In this document: one piece after another, positions 1 to 10,137 of the stretch
How the letters are laid out: each line of letters starts with the position of its first letter
How positions within the stretch are numbered: the stretch's first letter is position 1
Assembly (NCBI GenBank): GCA_009602735.1
Contig: WELA01003159.1
Span: forward strand, 404,982-455,227
DNA: 50,246 bases
Direction: 5' to 3'
DNA from: Mesotaenium endlicherianum
Taxonomy: Eukaryota; Streptophyta; Zygnematophyceae; Zygnematales; Mesotaeniaceae
Translations under genes and position numbers: made by a program
The notes under the pieces: model-generated
What the model was told of the DNA's origin: nothing
The model's database searches: none
What the model saw: only the letters and a program-made list of their open reading frames with translations

Positions 1-68
<68 letters not shown>

Positions 69-82
69 GCGCGCGCGCGCGC
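1..82. repeat. Compound dinucleotide microsatellite (TC)n(AC)n(GC)n
   Basis: About 28 TC units are followed by a short AC run and then a GC run ending near 82. The sequence then becomes ordinary, with scattered alternating purine-pyrimidine stretches. Simple repeats like this are prone to slippage. No gene is supported in it. Confidence 0.97.
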
Positions 83-353
83 ATGCGTAGTGCACGTGTG
101 CCTGTAAGTACGTGCTTTCACATGCATGCGTTTGCTCACGCTATGTGCTCCCATGTGCGTCTTGACTAAGCCTGCTTCGCTCGATGGCAGTGAGCTTGGC
201 ATATGTGGGCAGGCCACCCTTTCTTGTCTGTCACAACTGTGCGCTGCTGATGCTAGTCTGTGATCGGCTGGCAAGGGCAACACACAGGCTCCCCACTGAT
301 GCATAGCACACCGGCCCTTAATGTTGCCACTTGGCGGCACGGTGTGCGCGCAG
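83..353. other. Unassigned flank, no feature seen
   Basis: Mixed-composition sequence between the microsatellite and a possible exon. Its reading frames are short and show no recognisable motif. It could be intron of a gene on the plus strand, because an acceptor-like pyrimidine/AG context occurs at about 343-353. Confidence 0.4.
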
Positions 354-495
354 GTGCCAGCCGTGGACCATTCTGTTGACCGGCGCGTCGGGCGTGGCGG
401 GCTCCTGGCTGGTGCTGCACAGCTTCATCCTCACCGGCCTCGTCTCCCTCACTGTGGGCCTCTGGTGGTTTGTGTTCCTCCTCGCCTACCCTCAG
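354..495 (+). CDS. Possible internal exon of a membrane protein, unrecognised
   Basis: The segment is bounded by an acceptor-like gcgcag (AG at 352-353) and a good donor (cag/gtactc, GT at 496-497). The frame read as ...CQPWTILLTGASG encodes about 47 residues. They include two hydrophobic stretches, one around GSWLVLHSFILTGL and one around TVGLWWFVFLLAY, suggesting two membrane-spanning helices joined by a short turn. High GC and strong third-position bias resemble the exons of the RWP-RK gene further right. I do not recognise the family, and the neighbouring exons cannot be placed, so this is a candidate fragment only. Confidence 0.35.
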
Positions 496-1410
496 GTACT
501 CCCCTCGCTCGGTGCCGCCGCACCCGCTGCCACCCGCCTCTCGTGTTACGACGCTTTGCCCGCTGCCGTCGGATGGTGTAGTCTGCTGAGTCTGCTGGCA
601 TCCACTACATCCAACATGTGTGGAGTTCTTTCGCCTCCTACGAGGCTTGGCCCCGTGGGCCGCCGGGCTGAGCCCAGGGTAGGCTCTCTCTCGCACTGAA
701 GCTACTGAAGGAAGCATGAGGAAGCATGAGGAAGCCATCGGCTTTCTTGCCCCCTCCCGCTCGACAATTATCAAATTGGCTGTGGCTGCATGACGAGGCG
801 TCGAGTGAATGCTGGTGGAGGTGCAGGAGTGCAGCCCCACAAGCTGTCCAAGCCATTTCTCTTCCACTCAATACGCGCCGTTAAGGAGGAGGCTTCTGAT
901 ATAACGGCAGGCACTGGATGAATGCGCTTAGTGGTTGCCACTCACTGACTTGTGGTGCACTTCCTGGTGCTCCCTGATGCACCTAAAACGACCCCAGGCT
1001 CGCAGATGTCTGTGGGCAAGATGTAGCTAGGGCGCATGAAGGCGGCTGGTCTGGCTGGCCGGTGCGTGCCGGAGGTTCTTCGGCCCTGCTGTGTTTCCTG
1101 TGAGCGCGCGCGCTGCCTTGCAGAAGGTCCTTTGGGACACCTGAAAGTGTGCAACGAATGCATGCAAGCTGTTGTATGCAAACAGGCGGGGATTGCTGCT
1201 GGTCTGAAATGCGGTGCATCTACGTTGTTGCAGGCTTACAGCAAGATGATTGCGGAGAGGCGGCAAATGGTCGTGGACGGGAACATAGATACGTACGGAT
1301 CGGACGTGAGGGGGCCCCAGTGAGGGCCTCTGCTGTTGTGCTCGACGGTTGTTCCTCTCTATGAGCTTCTTAAGCCCCGACTTACCTCAAGGTCAAGGTG
1401 ATGGCACAGC
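496..1410. other. Unassigned stretch with possible exon fragments
   Basis: There are several acceptor-like sites on the plus strand, for example ccttgcag at about 1124 and gttgttgcag at about 1231. After the second, a short open segment reads AYSKMIAERRQMVVDGNI. This could be further exon sequence of the gene hinted at by 354-495, but the phases cannot be joined with confidence. A small imperfect tandem of gaagcatgag occurs at about 712-735. Nothing else is recognisable. Confidence 0.3.
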
Positions 1411-1865
1411 TTGCGGCACAACCATACGGGTGCTCTACTCTTGTCAAGCACGTCTCGTAGTGCCAAGTGTCAGTGTGGAGCTTTAGAAGCACCTCGTCCA
1501 AAGGCACGTGCTCTCATGTCGTTGTTCAAGTTTGCCAAACCTCCCCCCCGACTCCAAAGTAAGGACTTGATCGCGTTTGTGTTGAAAGGGACTGCTCACG
1601 CTTTGCCCAAGTGGTCTTTGACAAGTCCCTTCGTTGGTCCCATTGATTTCTCGAGGATCATGGCATGGCACTTCTCAAGTAGTTCGTACATAGGTCAGCA
1701 AGAGATTGCAAATTTATTTCTCTTGGAAAGTGATTGTACACAACGTTGGCGACATTTGGAACTTCGCAAACCAAAATTTTGACAGTGTGTGACATTTGAC
1801 GATTTCACACGGGTAGACGTTCCTCCTTGATTGCCTTCATCTTGCACGTCGGCATCCATGCAGCA
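1411..1865. other. Unassigned sequence with an open plus-strand frame
   Basis: A plus-strand frame is open from 1411 to 1782 (123 codons) and reads protein-like in its second half (for example GPIDFSRIMAWHFSSS). No family is recognised. It adjoins the point near 1866 where similarity of chromovirus copy A1 to copies A2 and A3 stops. It is therefore either host flank at a truncation point or part of another decayed repeat. Confidence 0.25.
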
Positions 1866-2566
1866 GTACCTCTGTTCCAACACACTTCAGCTTGATGTCT
1901 ATTAAGCCAGGACCTGCCTAGCACGAGATCATAAATGCCTAGCACGAGATCATAAAAGCCAGTGTTGAGTACTTCAAATGTAAGCATTTCAGGTAGAACT
2001 ACAATGCCAGAACCTAATTGGACCTCAATAGGTTTGGTTATAATTCCTCCCGGGATACTCGAAGCATCTCCAAGGAATATTTTTCTATTCCCTTGGGTGA
2101 CAGTAGGCAGCCTTAGTCGCTTAACTAAGTCCTTATGGATAAAAGTATGTGACGCCCCTCCGTCAACAAATGCCCTCACCTTCCTACCTGCAATCGTGCA
2201 ATGCAGTAGGATACGGGGGACTGTCTTTTCCTGTCTTTTGCATTGTTCTCCTGACTTAGCAAAGAAATGTTGGACATGAGGTGGAACAAGATCATCCAGA
2301 GTGTGTACTTACTGGAGGTCTATATTGCTGATGGTCTCCTTTATCTGGTTGTCAGGTATGCATAGTGAATCTAGTTCAGTTTGGCCTATAATACCTACAG
2401 CGAGGGCAGCTAGTGACGACTCACTATCTCTAACATCCTCACACTCAGTAGACTGGATTATTGACTGTTGTTGTCTTTTAAGACATGGTCCTTTCTCTCG
2501 ACCTTTGGAAGGTGCTTGACTGGACACTGCTCTCTGAAGTGGCCCAATTGCTGGCAATGGAAGCAA
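1866..2566 (-). pseudogene. Retropepsin-like protease, partial (copy A1)
   Basis: This would cleave the Gag-Pol polyprotein. The active-site stretch [12 protein letters not shown] is visible near 2165, in the D-G-G-A form also present in A2 and A3 and known from plant retroelement proteases. The expected -1 frame relative to gag is kept in the region upstream (2566-2309), but the frame changes before the core. A 21-bp tandem duplication at 1916-1957 repeats YDLVLG. The copy then stops matching its relatives. Confidence 0.8.
1916..1957. repeat. 21-bp tandem duplication inside the A1 protease remnant
   Basis: Two adjacent 21-bp units (1916-1936 and 1937-1957) differ only at the last base. Copies A2 and A3 have one unit. 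The duplication keeps the reading frame and adds seven residues. Confidence 0.9.
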
Positions 2567-4446
2567 ACAGACTTTGCTGAGGCTGGTCTCGGCTTTGTCC
2601 TACCACCACCTCTTCCATAGCCACCTTGAGAGTAACCACCTCTCCCTCTAGATTGTATAGCATTATACTCATACTCGTACTCATCACCCTGATCATCCTC
2701 AACCTGGTCTCCTTCAATTGAATTGTAGGAACCGTGGGGCTTTTTGACAATCTTAGACACCAAAGCATTACTTTGGCGCTTGTGATGGATTTGCTGCTGA
2801 TCCCAGGCATCAGCGTCCTGGATTAAGTCAACCAGATTCTCATACTTCTTTTCCGCTGAATGACCAGAGACTACGGATTTCAAGCCATACTTGAAGTATG
2901 CTATCCTATACCGCTCTGGCAAGTTTGGCTGCTTCATCATGTTCTCCTGGAACTTTTGAGCCAACTCAGCAACTGAAGTGGTCTGCTTCAGTGTCAAGGA
3001 GATCATTGCACAGATAGCTTTCTCCTGCAAATTGATGACATCAAACTTCTCATGCAGTATTTCGACAAACTCTACCCAAGTAGGGTCATCGAGTTGTTGA
3101 GCCTTACGCTCTCCTTTCCAATACAGCCACCAGTCTGCTGCACTACCTTTCAGTAGAGCACCAGTGAGCCTGACCTTCTCGTAATCCTGCAGCTCTTGGT
3201 AGTTCTCCAGCCACTGCTCAACATCAGCGAGAAACTTGATCAGGTAATACTTTTTATTTCCCTCAGGATCATATTCTCAGGGAGGTTTTGGCTTAGGCTT
3301 ATTAGGCCCTCTGCCACCACCACCAGTGGTTTGAGAACCCAGTTGGTCTCTGTCCCGCAGCAAGGACATTATGATTCTTTTGTCATCCTGTTGGGACTGA
3401 TACATACTTGCCATTTGCAATTGCATTTGCACAAACAATGTGTAGTGATTTGAGTTATTATATATTAGTTTGCATATATTTTAATGTTTTCAAATATATT
3501 TGGAGTAGTATTGTGTGGAGTCAAGTGTGAATAGGTACTCTATTAACTTGGTTCATGTCCTTTGAACCTTCCAAGGCATTTTCGAAGTTAGAGGAAAGAC
3601 CTAGAAGAACTCCATGTGGCAAAAGTCAAATGTGCCATTTTTAGGTCAAAAAGACATGTGTACATTATTCTAGAAAGAGGTGGCAAGTTTTGGGATGTGT
3701 TGGGTGCCAACACATCAACATACACTTTCCTAGAAATTACTTATGTAGCAAGTATATAAACAAGAGCTAGAACATAGAAAGACATTCCAGAATCACTCTT
3801 GTACTTGCCAAAATCCAGAAATATATTAACTTTGAAGAAGCCATCTCTCTTTCAAGAAGCTACCACTTGTGTTCAAAGATCCTTGTCTTGAATAGATAAA
3901 GTATTCTGTTTTACTAAGTACTTTATCTATCTGTTTCACTACAAACAATGCTCCCAAATCTTCACTCTGAGGTGGGAGTCTAGCAAATGCAACAGCAGCA
4001 GTGGCATCCACTCGCTGAGTAGTATCCTCAACAGTCCCTCTCGCTCTTGCAGCAGCAATTCCTCCCGTATTCAGCCGGTCACGAATTTGACCTAGAGGCA
4101 CATTGAGCTGTACAGCAGGAGGTGAATTCAGAACATTGGCCCTCGCTGCCATGAGTTCTTCGACAGTGCGCTCGTCCGCTGGCTGTCCTTCCCTCCTTTC
4201 TGTATCTTCAGCAGCTTTTGCTATTCGTTCAGCTTCTAATCTGACTCTCTCTTCCTCAGCCTGCTCAACTGCAACCGCAGCAATAGCAGCTGCCTCTTTT
4301 GCAGCCTCTCTAGCTGCAGTATCTGCCACTGCTTCAGAATAGGTACAGGTTCTCGCTACATGACTTTTAGCCTGGTTTTTGACATTCTCGTTATCCTGGT
4401 TCTCCATGTCTCGGGAGTTGCTAATTTGAGACCTTGTCCTTACCAT
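2458..4446 (-). pseudogene. Gag polyprotein remnant (copy A1), split by a solo LTR
   Basis: This is the nucleocapsid/capsid precursor of a chromovirus. The N-terminus starts MVRTRSQISNSRDMEN and is rich in Ala/Glu coiled-coil-like sequence. The C-terminus carries a CCHC zinc knuckle, CFHCQQLGHFREQC (C-x2-C-x4-H-x4-C), near 2540-2580. The frame is broken by the 503-bp LTR insertion at 3441-3943 and by a TGA near 3280 (frame ...P-P-stop-E-Y-D). Compared with the intact A2 gag it is clearly decayed. Confidence 0.9.
3441..3943 (+). mobile_element. Solo LTR, probably Ty1/copia type, inside A1 gag
   Basis: The 503-bp segment starts TGTAGTGA and ends TCACTACA, a perfect 8-bp inverted terminal repeat of the TG...CA kind. 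It interrupts gag exactly where A2 and A3 are continuous. The bases aacaatg precede it (3434-3440) and follow it (3944-3950); a longer match, acaaacaatg, is possible if the ends are placed at 3440/3941. A TATA-like tatataaaca lies near 3751-3762, suggesting a plus-strand LTR. No internal coding region is present. The family is inferred from the ends and size only. Confidence 0.75.
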
Positions 4447-4467
4447 ACAAAGAAGATTGTGATAACA

Positions 4468-4479
4468 GCTCCGATACCA
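4468..4479 (-). other. tRNA-iMet primer-binding site (copy A1)
   Basis: On the minus strand the bases TGGTATCGGAGC follow the LTR end by one base. This matches the initiator-Met tRNA 3' end used by many plant LTR elements (usual form TGGTATCAGAGC), with G at the eighth base. Confidence 0.85.
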
Positions 4480-4480
4480 C

Positions 4481-5199
4481 TGAAATAAATCGTCTTACCA
4501 AATAGGCGATTAACAATTAATGAAGATCTTTATATCAGCAAGTAACCTCTATGGTATATCTCTTCATTGATTACACAGCAAAAGGACAACACACTAGCAG
4601 TGGACAATACTCGTAAGTCAAATGGAAGCAAACTAGAATCAATGATGCAATCAGTAAACTCCGACATAAGCAAGGTTAGAAGACACTGCATATCAATGGC
4701 TTCTCGCCTTGGATTCAGATCTCTCTCAGTAAGCTGTCCAAGAGAGTTGGCCTTGTTTCCGAATGCCGAACTCGAGAGCAATACGTAGCATATGTACATG
4801 GAATGAGTTTACTGTTCAACGGCAAGTGCGATGGCACCACCTACCCGGGAATTAACCACGCTGGCGGGACCTCGGTTAACCAAATCCACCGCCATCTCCC
4901 ATCATCCCGAATCGCCATCTATCCCAGGGATGTCATCTGGCCATTCACCTAGCATACCACACTTAGAGGCATATCTAGGCAGTTCGCTGCTACCGAGCAC
5001 GGAAGTCAGCTGGCTGTCAAAGAATGTGTCAACAAGCTGACTTAAGTTGACTTCGCCTTGCTGCTCTCGGCTGAGTCATTAAACGGATATTCTAATAAAG
5101 TCCAGCAGACTAAATATTAACTACAGTTCAGTATGCTGAACTTATTTAACTATTTTATTCAAAGGAACATTATACCTACCAATATACTGATTCATTACA
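4481..5199 (-). repeat. Family-A LTR 1 (5' LTR of copy A1), 719 bp
   Basis: In plus orientation it runs from TGAAATAAATCG to GATTCATTACA, near-perfect inverted ends. It aligns along its length with the LTRs at 20300, 28395 and 49529. It is the 5' LTR because the primer site and gag follow it on the minus strand. Confidence 0.93.
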
Positions 5200-5204
5200 C
5201 GCAT

Positions 5205-6035
5205 GGACCGAGTACAAAGAAGGCCTATCTAAGGACATGTGGTCAAAGTGCAACGAGAAAACCGCGTGCATCAACGACTCCAACTTCTAGGACCAGGTGG
5301 ACAAGATCATTCGCCTTGTTGAACCCATTGTTCGGCTTCTACGTCTGTGCGACGGAATCCAGCCAGCCATTGGCTTGGTGTGGGCTAAGCTGTGTGAGTA
5401 CAAGGAGTATATCAAGAAGCTTCCTGGATTCTCAGCTGCTGAGAAGGTTTTTTTTGACAACCTTGTTGAAGAGAGGTGGAACTTCTTCCACTCGCCTATG
5501 CATTTAGCGGGTTATGTTTTGCATCCGCTGCACTAGGATCTGACAGGAAGCTGAAACAGCTGAAAGTGTATGAAGCCAGAGAGGGAAGCTTCGCTGCGTC
5601 GGATGCAGATGAGGATCGCAGCACGCTAACTGGCCCGGCATGGCGGCACGAGTATGGGTCCAGCACCCCTCTGCTTCAGGAGCTTGCCATCAGAATATTG
5701 GGTTTGTGCACGTCTGCCAGCTCTTATGAGCGCAACTGGTCGGAGTATGACTTCGTGCACAACAAGAAGCAAAAACGCCTCACAAGGCTAGAGCGGAGAA
5801 GTTGGTTCTGGTGCATTCCAACCTGCGCCTGCTGGAAGGCAAGAAGAAGGCAAGTCAGGCACCGGTGCCCGGCAGGTTCATACAAGCCTATATAGACGCC
5901 TAGCAGGGTGCCTTTGAGGATGCTCAGAAAAATGCATTCATCTTCAAGGCCCCCCCTCCCCCTGTCGAGCCAGACTATTTCTCTGATGAAGATGAGGTGT
6001 CAGCTGACAAGCGGAATATGATAAAAAGCCCTTGA
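5205..6035 (+). pseudogene. hAT-family transposase remnant (C-terminal half)
   Basis: Translated in pieces, this matches the C-terminal half of plant hAT transposases of the DUF659/dimerisation type. Seen motifs are LVEPIVRLLRLCDG, EERWNFFHSPMHLAGYVLHP, and the dimerisation signature around SSYERNWSEYDFVHNKKQKR followed by KLVLVHSNLRLL. The frame is damaged by TAG after NDSNF (near 5289), a stop after HPLH (near 5535), a frameshift near 5800 and a TAG at 5901. An acidic tail ends at TGA 6033-6035. The N-terminal catalytic half is absent; the LTR of copy A1 ends immediately to its left. Confidence 0.85.
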
Positions 6036-6428
6036 GGTGCGATATTTAACATGCAGCATAGGCGTAGGAGCACTTGGGTACTCTATCCCCTTGTATATAG
6101 TCAACATTTTTTGCTTTTGCCCCATAATTGGAATTAGTAGAGTACCTCCCTTCACGTCCTTTTTACTAAGATGTACCATGTGGCCATCAATATTTATTAT
6201 TACTTTAAATTGTTTTGAGGTTTAAGTGGTTTAGCTTGAGGGTGTTTTGACTTCAGTATGCATGCTCATTGCAAAACCTCAAACCAAGTATGGTTCTATT
6301 GAAGATGATTGCGCCAAAATGCCTTGGAGAAGTACGTCTGAGTATACGAACTAGTCCTCGCACTTGCTTTTAAGCGACTTATTCTAAGGTATGCGTGGAA
6401 CCTGGACGTGTACTTGCTAAAATATGAA
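6036..6428. other. AT-rich intergenic stretch, nothing recognised
   Basis: This follows the hAT remnant. Short frames show no motif. It may include the right end of the hAT element, but no terminal inverted repeat could be paired by eye because the left end is missing. Confidence 0.4.
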
Positions 6429-7088
6429 CTAGTCCTGGTTGCTGCAATACACTTTATTCAGGTATGCCCGAGGATGATGACTACCCCTGCTCCATCGGAG
6501 TCCATTCACTCCCACTAGCACGCTCACATGTTTGTGATTGCACACATGCGGATCTTTGCCTTCTCTTTCCTCAAACCAATTGTTGAAATATAAGACCAGG
6601 GCTGCACACCCAAGTGCCTTAGCCCCATTCTTCTCCGCCACGTGCTCTTCCACAAAATGATCGGACCTCGTTGCACAGGTGAGCTTCTTACTTGCACCAT
6701 TGCGATGAATGTTCTGCCCTTGCTGCAACTATTCCAATGCCCTCCACTGCATGCCTGACAGTGGGTTCCAAGGTTCATCTCTTCTAAGTGCTTGTATCGC
6801 TCCAATGTAGGAAAACGAACGCTCAGCCACCAGGCATAGGCGATTGCGGGTAGAAGCCACCATACGCTCCCGTAGGAATTGAGGCAGAGACCTTACTTTA
6901 GCCCACTCATCATCTGTCTTTGGGCAATTCAACCAAGTGACTAGGACTAACTTGCCTCTCGACTGTTCTTCAATCGAGGGAAACATGTGCCCTCCAGATA
7001 TCGAATCCACCGCTGTAGCCTGTACCACACGACAGACATTTGCGGCAATATGTACTTGGCCTCCACAGTTTTGCATCTGCCATGCCAC
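6429..7088 (-). pseudogene. Minus-strand coding remnant, possibly the C-terminal tail of the methyltransferase
   Basis: Two open segments (7088-6729 and 6728-6429) lie in one frame, separated only by a TAG after WRALE. The protein reads plausibly (for example DDEWAKVRSLPQFLRERM and LVLYFNNWFEEREG). It begins in a different frame just where the methyltransferase frame (to 6947) loses protein-like character. A further frameshift near 7090 joining the two would explain this. Homology to a methyltransferase tail is not clear from motifs, so the assignment is a guess. Confidence 0.35.
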
Positions 7089-7089
7089 C

Positions 7090-8026
7090 TAGTGCCTGCA
7101 TCCAGCACTAGGTCCCTTGTCGTAGGGCAGTATTTATGTTTGAACATGTTGCAAACGCGATTTGCCAACCAGGAAGAGAGACCTACTTGTACAGCATTTC
7201 CCAGAGCTTGGAACTGACGGCGTGGATTGATCATTTCAGCAGTCCAACTCCTGGAAAAACCTTGTAGCGCTTCCACGTCGGGCACGAGTAACACACGTAG
7301 GCACAAGCTACGCCCGTCTTCCCTTGCAACCAAGAGAGAGCTGAAATCTGTAGCTGTGGTCGTCGAAGTCAGGTCATAGGAGTTGAAAAGGGCATTCTCA
7401 TTGAGGCCAGTGCACCACACACCCTTGTAAGCGCCTCTGCTTTTGAACGTGCAAAATGCACACCCACATGGCCCAACTCGGGAGCAACGCTCAGATTCTG
7501 TGAGCAATACGTCACGTGGATCTCCCATAAAGATGGCCACTAAGACCAATCTCTCCCTCAACTGCGACTTTTCAAAGGAGATGCATTGGGCACAGCGATA
7601 TGCCCAGTTGTAGCCCACAGCATGAAGTGCCGCTATGACAATACTGATATACGGACCCCTTCAATGGTCTGTGTGCTCAAAATGCCTAAGACATTCTGCA
7701 GAATTACTATTGGGACTCGTTGAGACTCTAAAAGTCTCCACAGGTGGAAAACTAGTCCAGTTCGTGACATTAATGAGGGTTTGCTCATGGTATGCGAGCA
7801 AGTAGATACATCCTGACAAGGAAAACTAGCTGAAACTAAGTTTGTGTCAGGCGAAAAGTTGTTCAGAGCAACGATATCTTCCACCAAGCGGACACTCGGA
7901 TATTTGGCTGCAAGAAGCTTGCGACAAGCGGGGTCAAAAATTAGCCATAAGAACTAGGTCATGCCTTTGTTCCACAAATAGTAACTCAAAGCCTCCTATT
8001 CCGGTAAACAGACTGCAGATCCTCAT
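7090..8026 (-). pseudogene. C5-cytosine DNA methyltransferase, intronless, frameshifted
   Basis: The family transfers methyl groups to cytosine C5. Motifs appear in order on the minus strand: motif I FTGIGGFELLF near 8000; motif IV SFPCQDVS with the catalytic Cys codon at 7816-7818; motif VI present as ILQNV (7690-7701), with Gln for the usual Glu; motif VIII as SQLRERLVLVA (Q-x-R-x-R) near 7550; and motif X RRQFQALGNAV near 7210. The start chosen is ATG 8026, giving MRICSLFTG as in short bacterial-type enzymes. Two one-base shifts in homopolymers break the frame: an extra A in 7936-7940, and the CCCC run at 7656-7659. With frames followed across them there is no intron. The E-to-Q change would remove a catalytic residue. 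It may be a decayed gene, possibly carried by a mobile element, or partly a sequencing-error victim. Confidence 0.85.
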
Positions 8027-8568
8027 GTCAAAAGTGAAGCAGAGGGTTCACAACACAGATTGCAAGAAATGAAAAATAATGGAAACATACGTCACAAGCA
8101 ATGGCTGAAGTAGATAGAATTTGAAAAATTGAGAATATTCCAGGGTCAGATTCTTGCACCATTTGTACTTGCAAAAAAAGACAAAGCACTGTACCACATA
8201 CATGATCTGCAAAACCCCTTGGGCCCTCACTATTGTACAAATTATTATTTCTAGAAGTGCACAGGCTGTAACTTGTATATCCTGCTTGCTGCCTAAAATT
8301 GAACAAGTATCTCACCTAGCGCTATTGACCAATCACGGTCATCATTCAATAAGTGATTCCGGCCAAACTCTTTCATGTCAGTAGTCTGACATGACATTTA
8401 TTGACAACTTCTACTGTACAAGTTGCAGTGAAGCTAGCTGCAATGGATACCGCACGCCTCACTTCATGTGCTCTAAGGTCATATCAAAGGCATCTATCTT
8501 TAGTCTTCACAGCATTCTGTCACAACCTTTGCTCTTGTTGCAGAGTCATGCTCACTGAGGATGGCGCC
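8027..8568. other. AT-rich stretch upstream of the methyltransferase, nothing recognised
   Basis: This lies immediately 5' of the methyltransferase ATG on the minus strand. Frames are short and rich in stop codons on both strands. A promoter would be expected here if the gene were active, but no clear TATA-type signal could be singled out. Confidence 0.35.
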
Positions 8569-9370
8569 TTACGGTAGCACTTTTTCAACACCTGCCATAC
8601 CCAACAACAATCGTACCATAATCGTCAGCAAGGTACCAACTCCAAATGAATATTCGCAGATGAGGCAAGGCACAGCAGAAAGGAAGCACTTGATAACTAA
8701 TTGCAGGGCAGTCGCAAAATTATCACAGCAGATCACACTGCACACGGCTCTAGTAGGCACCTGCGGCATGTGAACGGCGTAACTACAGCAGCTGGCATGA
8801 AATAAGTGCATGGAAGAGAGCAAGCTAACGATTTGCATGCACACGCGTCCAGCAGCTGAGTAGCTTACCTTGTGCACCTTCAGGGTATGTTCCACAGCTG
8901 AGCAAGTCGCCAGTGATATTTGCAGTACTTATTTGCCATTCTTTGTCAATGCCTGTGATTAAATGGTCGTCCCAAGCAGCCTCAAATTTCGCTTTCACTA
9001 CATTGGCGCCCTCAAATAGGTCCTTTTGCACCTTGACTTTGGCCTCGTTGCGATGTCTACCGGGTGCAGTGACCTGTTCCAAAACCTCATGTATTATGGC
9101 ATAGTGTCGACTATATATCTCCCTCAATTCCTGCTTCAGCACCTTTCTTTCCCAAGACGACTTCTCCTCCTTGGAGCTGCCGGCCTGTTGCGCCAGGTCG
9201 AGCCAGAATTGGGCAAATGGTGCCGTTTCATCCTGAATGGGTGGCCACCATGTTGGCGTGGGTGCTCAAGGATTGACGTCACCACTCAATTTGTTGAATT
9301 CTGGCATACCCAACAGCACTTCAATCACACATGTCAACATTGCACCAACATGATAATAATGTCACAGGTG
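8569..9370 (-). pseudogene. Unrecognised minus-strand coding segments, probably decayed
   Basis: A protein-like frame runs on the minus strand from about 9370 to 8869. It includes AMLTCVIEVLLGMPEFNKL, a TGA after SGDVNP near 9275, then APFAQFWLDLAQQAG and a Lys/Glu-rich helical part ending near a good donor (caag/gtaagc, exon end 8869). A second segment at about 8775-8575 contains TLLTIMVRLLLGMAGVEKVL, which resembles the first segment. I do not recognise the family. The in-frame stop and missing joins argue for a relic. Confidence 0.4.
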
Positions 9371-9569
9371 AGACATTTCACAACGCACGTATATAATCAA
9401 AAACATGCTTGGCTGCTACAAAAACTTCTATGGCACAAAAGGTGACTACTGGAGGGAAAGGCCAGCACCAGCTCATCATCGACATTTTCATTGTACCTAG
9501 ATGGAGAAGCAGGCAGAACACGAGCGTAACCGCAAGTTGTGAAAGAATAGTAAGTGCTTTGAAATACCT

Positions 9570-10108
9570 AGCACGAGAGTAATTTATCGCTGGAATTGTC
9601 GACCCACACACGTAGTAGCCGTTGATTTCTCCATGCGCACAATTTTCTCGTCTGTCCAAGCACTTTCTACTTTGGCTTGGAGCGAGGTCACAGCCTATTG
9701 TGTGTCCTCCACCACCCTCTCTACCAGCCTATGCTTGGGATGGCTTGGATTGTTGTTGAATCTCAATTGGGCAATGCAGTTTTCCAGGCTCCTCTCAAAG
9801 TTAAATCTCAATATCTTCCTCAATGCCTGTTTTTCCAGCTTCACTATCTGGAGTTGAGTATTGTGGGGGTGCATAGATAGAGCTATGTAAGATTGAGCTG
9901 CACGCGTGAGGAAAGAGGCCTTAGCAGGATACCACAAGGGCCTGCTCAACCCTTCTGCATTGAACATCACACCACGTATTGCTCCAATACGGGTCGAGCT
10001 TGTTGACGTCGCTGAGTTCGACCATGTGCTGCACAAACCGCCCCACATGATAAAAGAGGATGCGTTTGACATGGAAACACATTGTGGAATTGAGGCAAAG
10101 GTTGTCAA
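9570..10108 (-). pseudogene. Unrecognised minus-strand coding segment
   Basis: The frame from 10108 is open to 9695 (137 codons), ends at a TAG after VERVVEDTQ, and continues in the same frame for about 35 residues (AVTSLQAKVESAWTDEKIV...). The second half looks like a long amphipathic helix rich in Lys, Leu and Arg. No domain is recognised. It may belong to the same disrupted gene as the segments on either side, since all are on the minus strand and closely spaced. Confidence 0.35.
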
Positions 10109-10137
10109 AAGTTTAGTTAACGCACATATCTAGCTAT

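Larger units (their letters stand above)
1866..5199 (-). mobile_element. Truncated Ty3/gypsy chromovirus copy A1 (5' LTR, gag, part of protease)
   Basis: On the minus strand this copy runs from its 5' LTR (5199-4481) through the primer site (4479-4468), gag (4446-2458) and the start of protease. Similarity to copies A2 and A3 ends near 1866, just after the stretch reading AEVCWNRGT. Reverse transcriptase, integrase and the 3' LTR are missing. The gag is interrupted by a solo LTR at 3441-3943. The outer LTR edge abuts a hAT relic at about 5200, suggesting insertion into that older element. The copy cannot be autonomous. Confidence 0.9.

Noticed and set aside
1..82. Possible telomere or CRISPR-like repeat at the left end
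   Set aside because: The repeat is plain dinucleotide; no telomere unit, no spacers.
4103..4342. Ser/Ala-rich plus-strand frame
   Set aside because: Antisense of the Ala/Glu-rich part of A1 gag.
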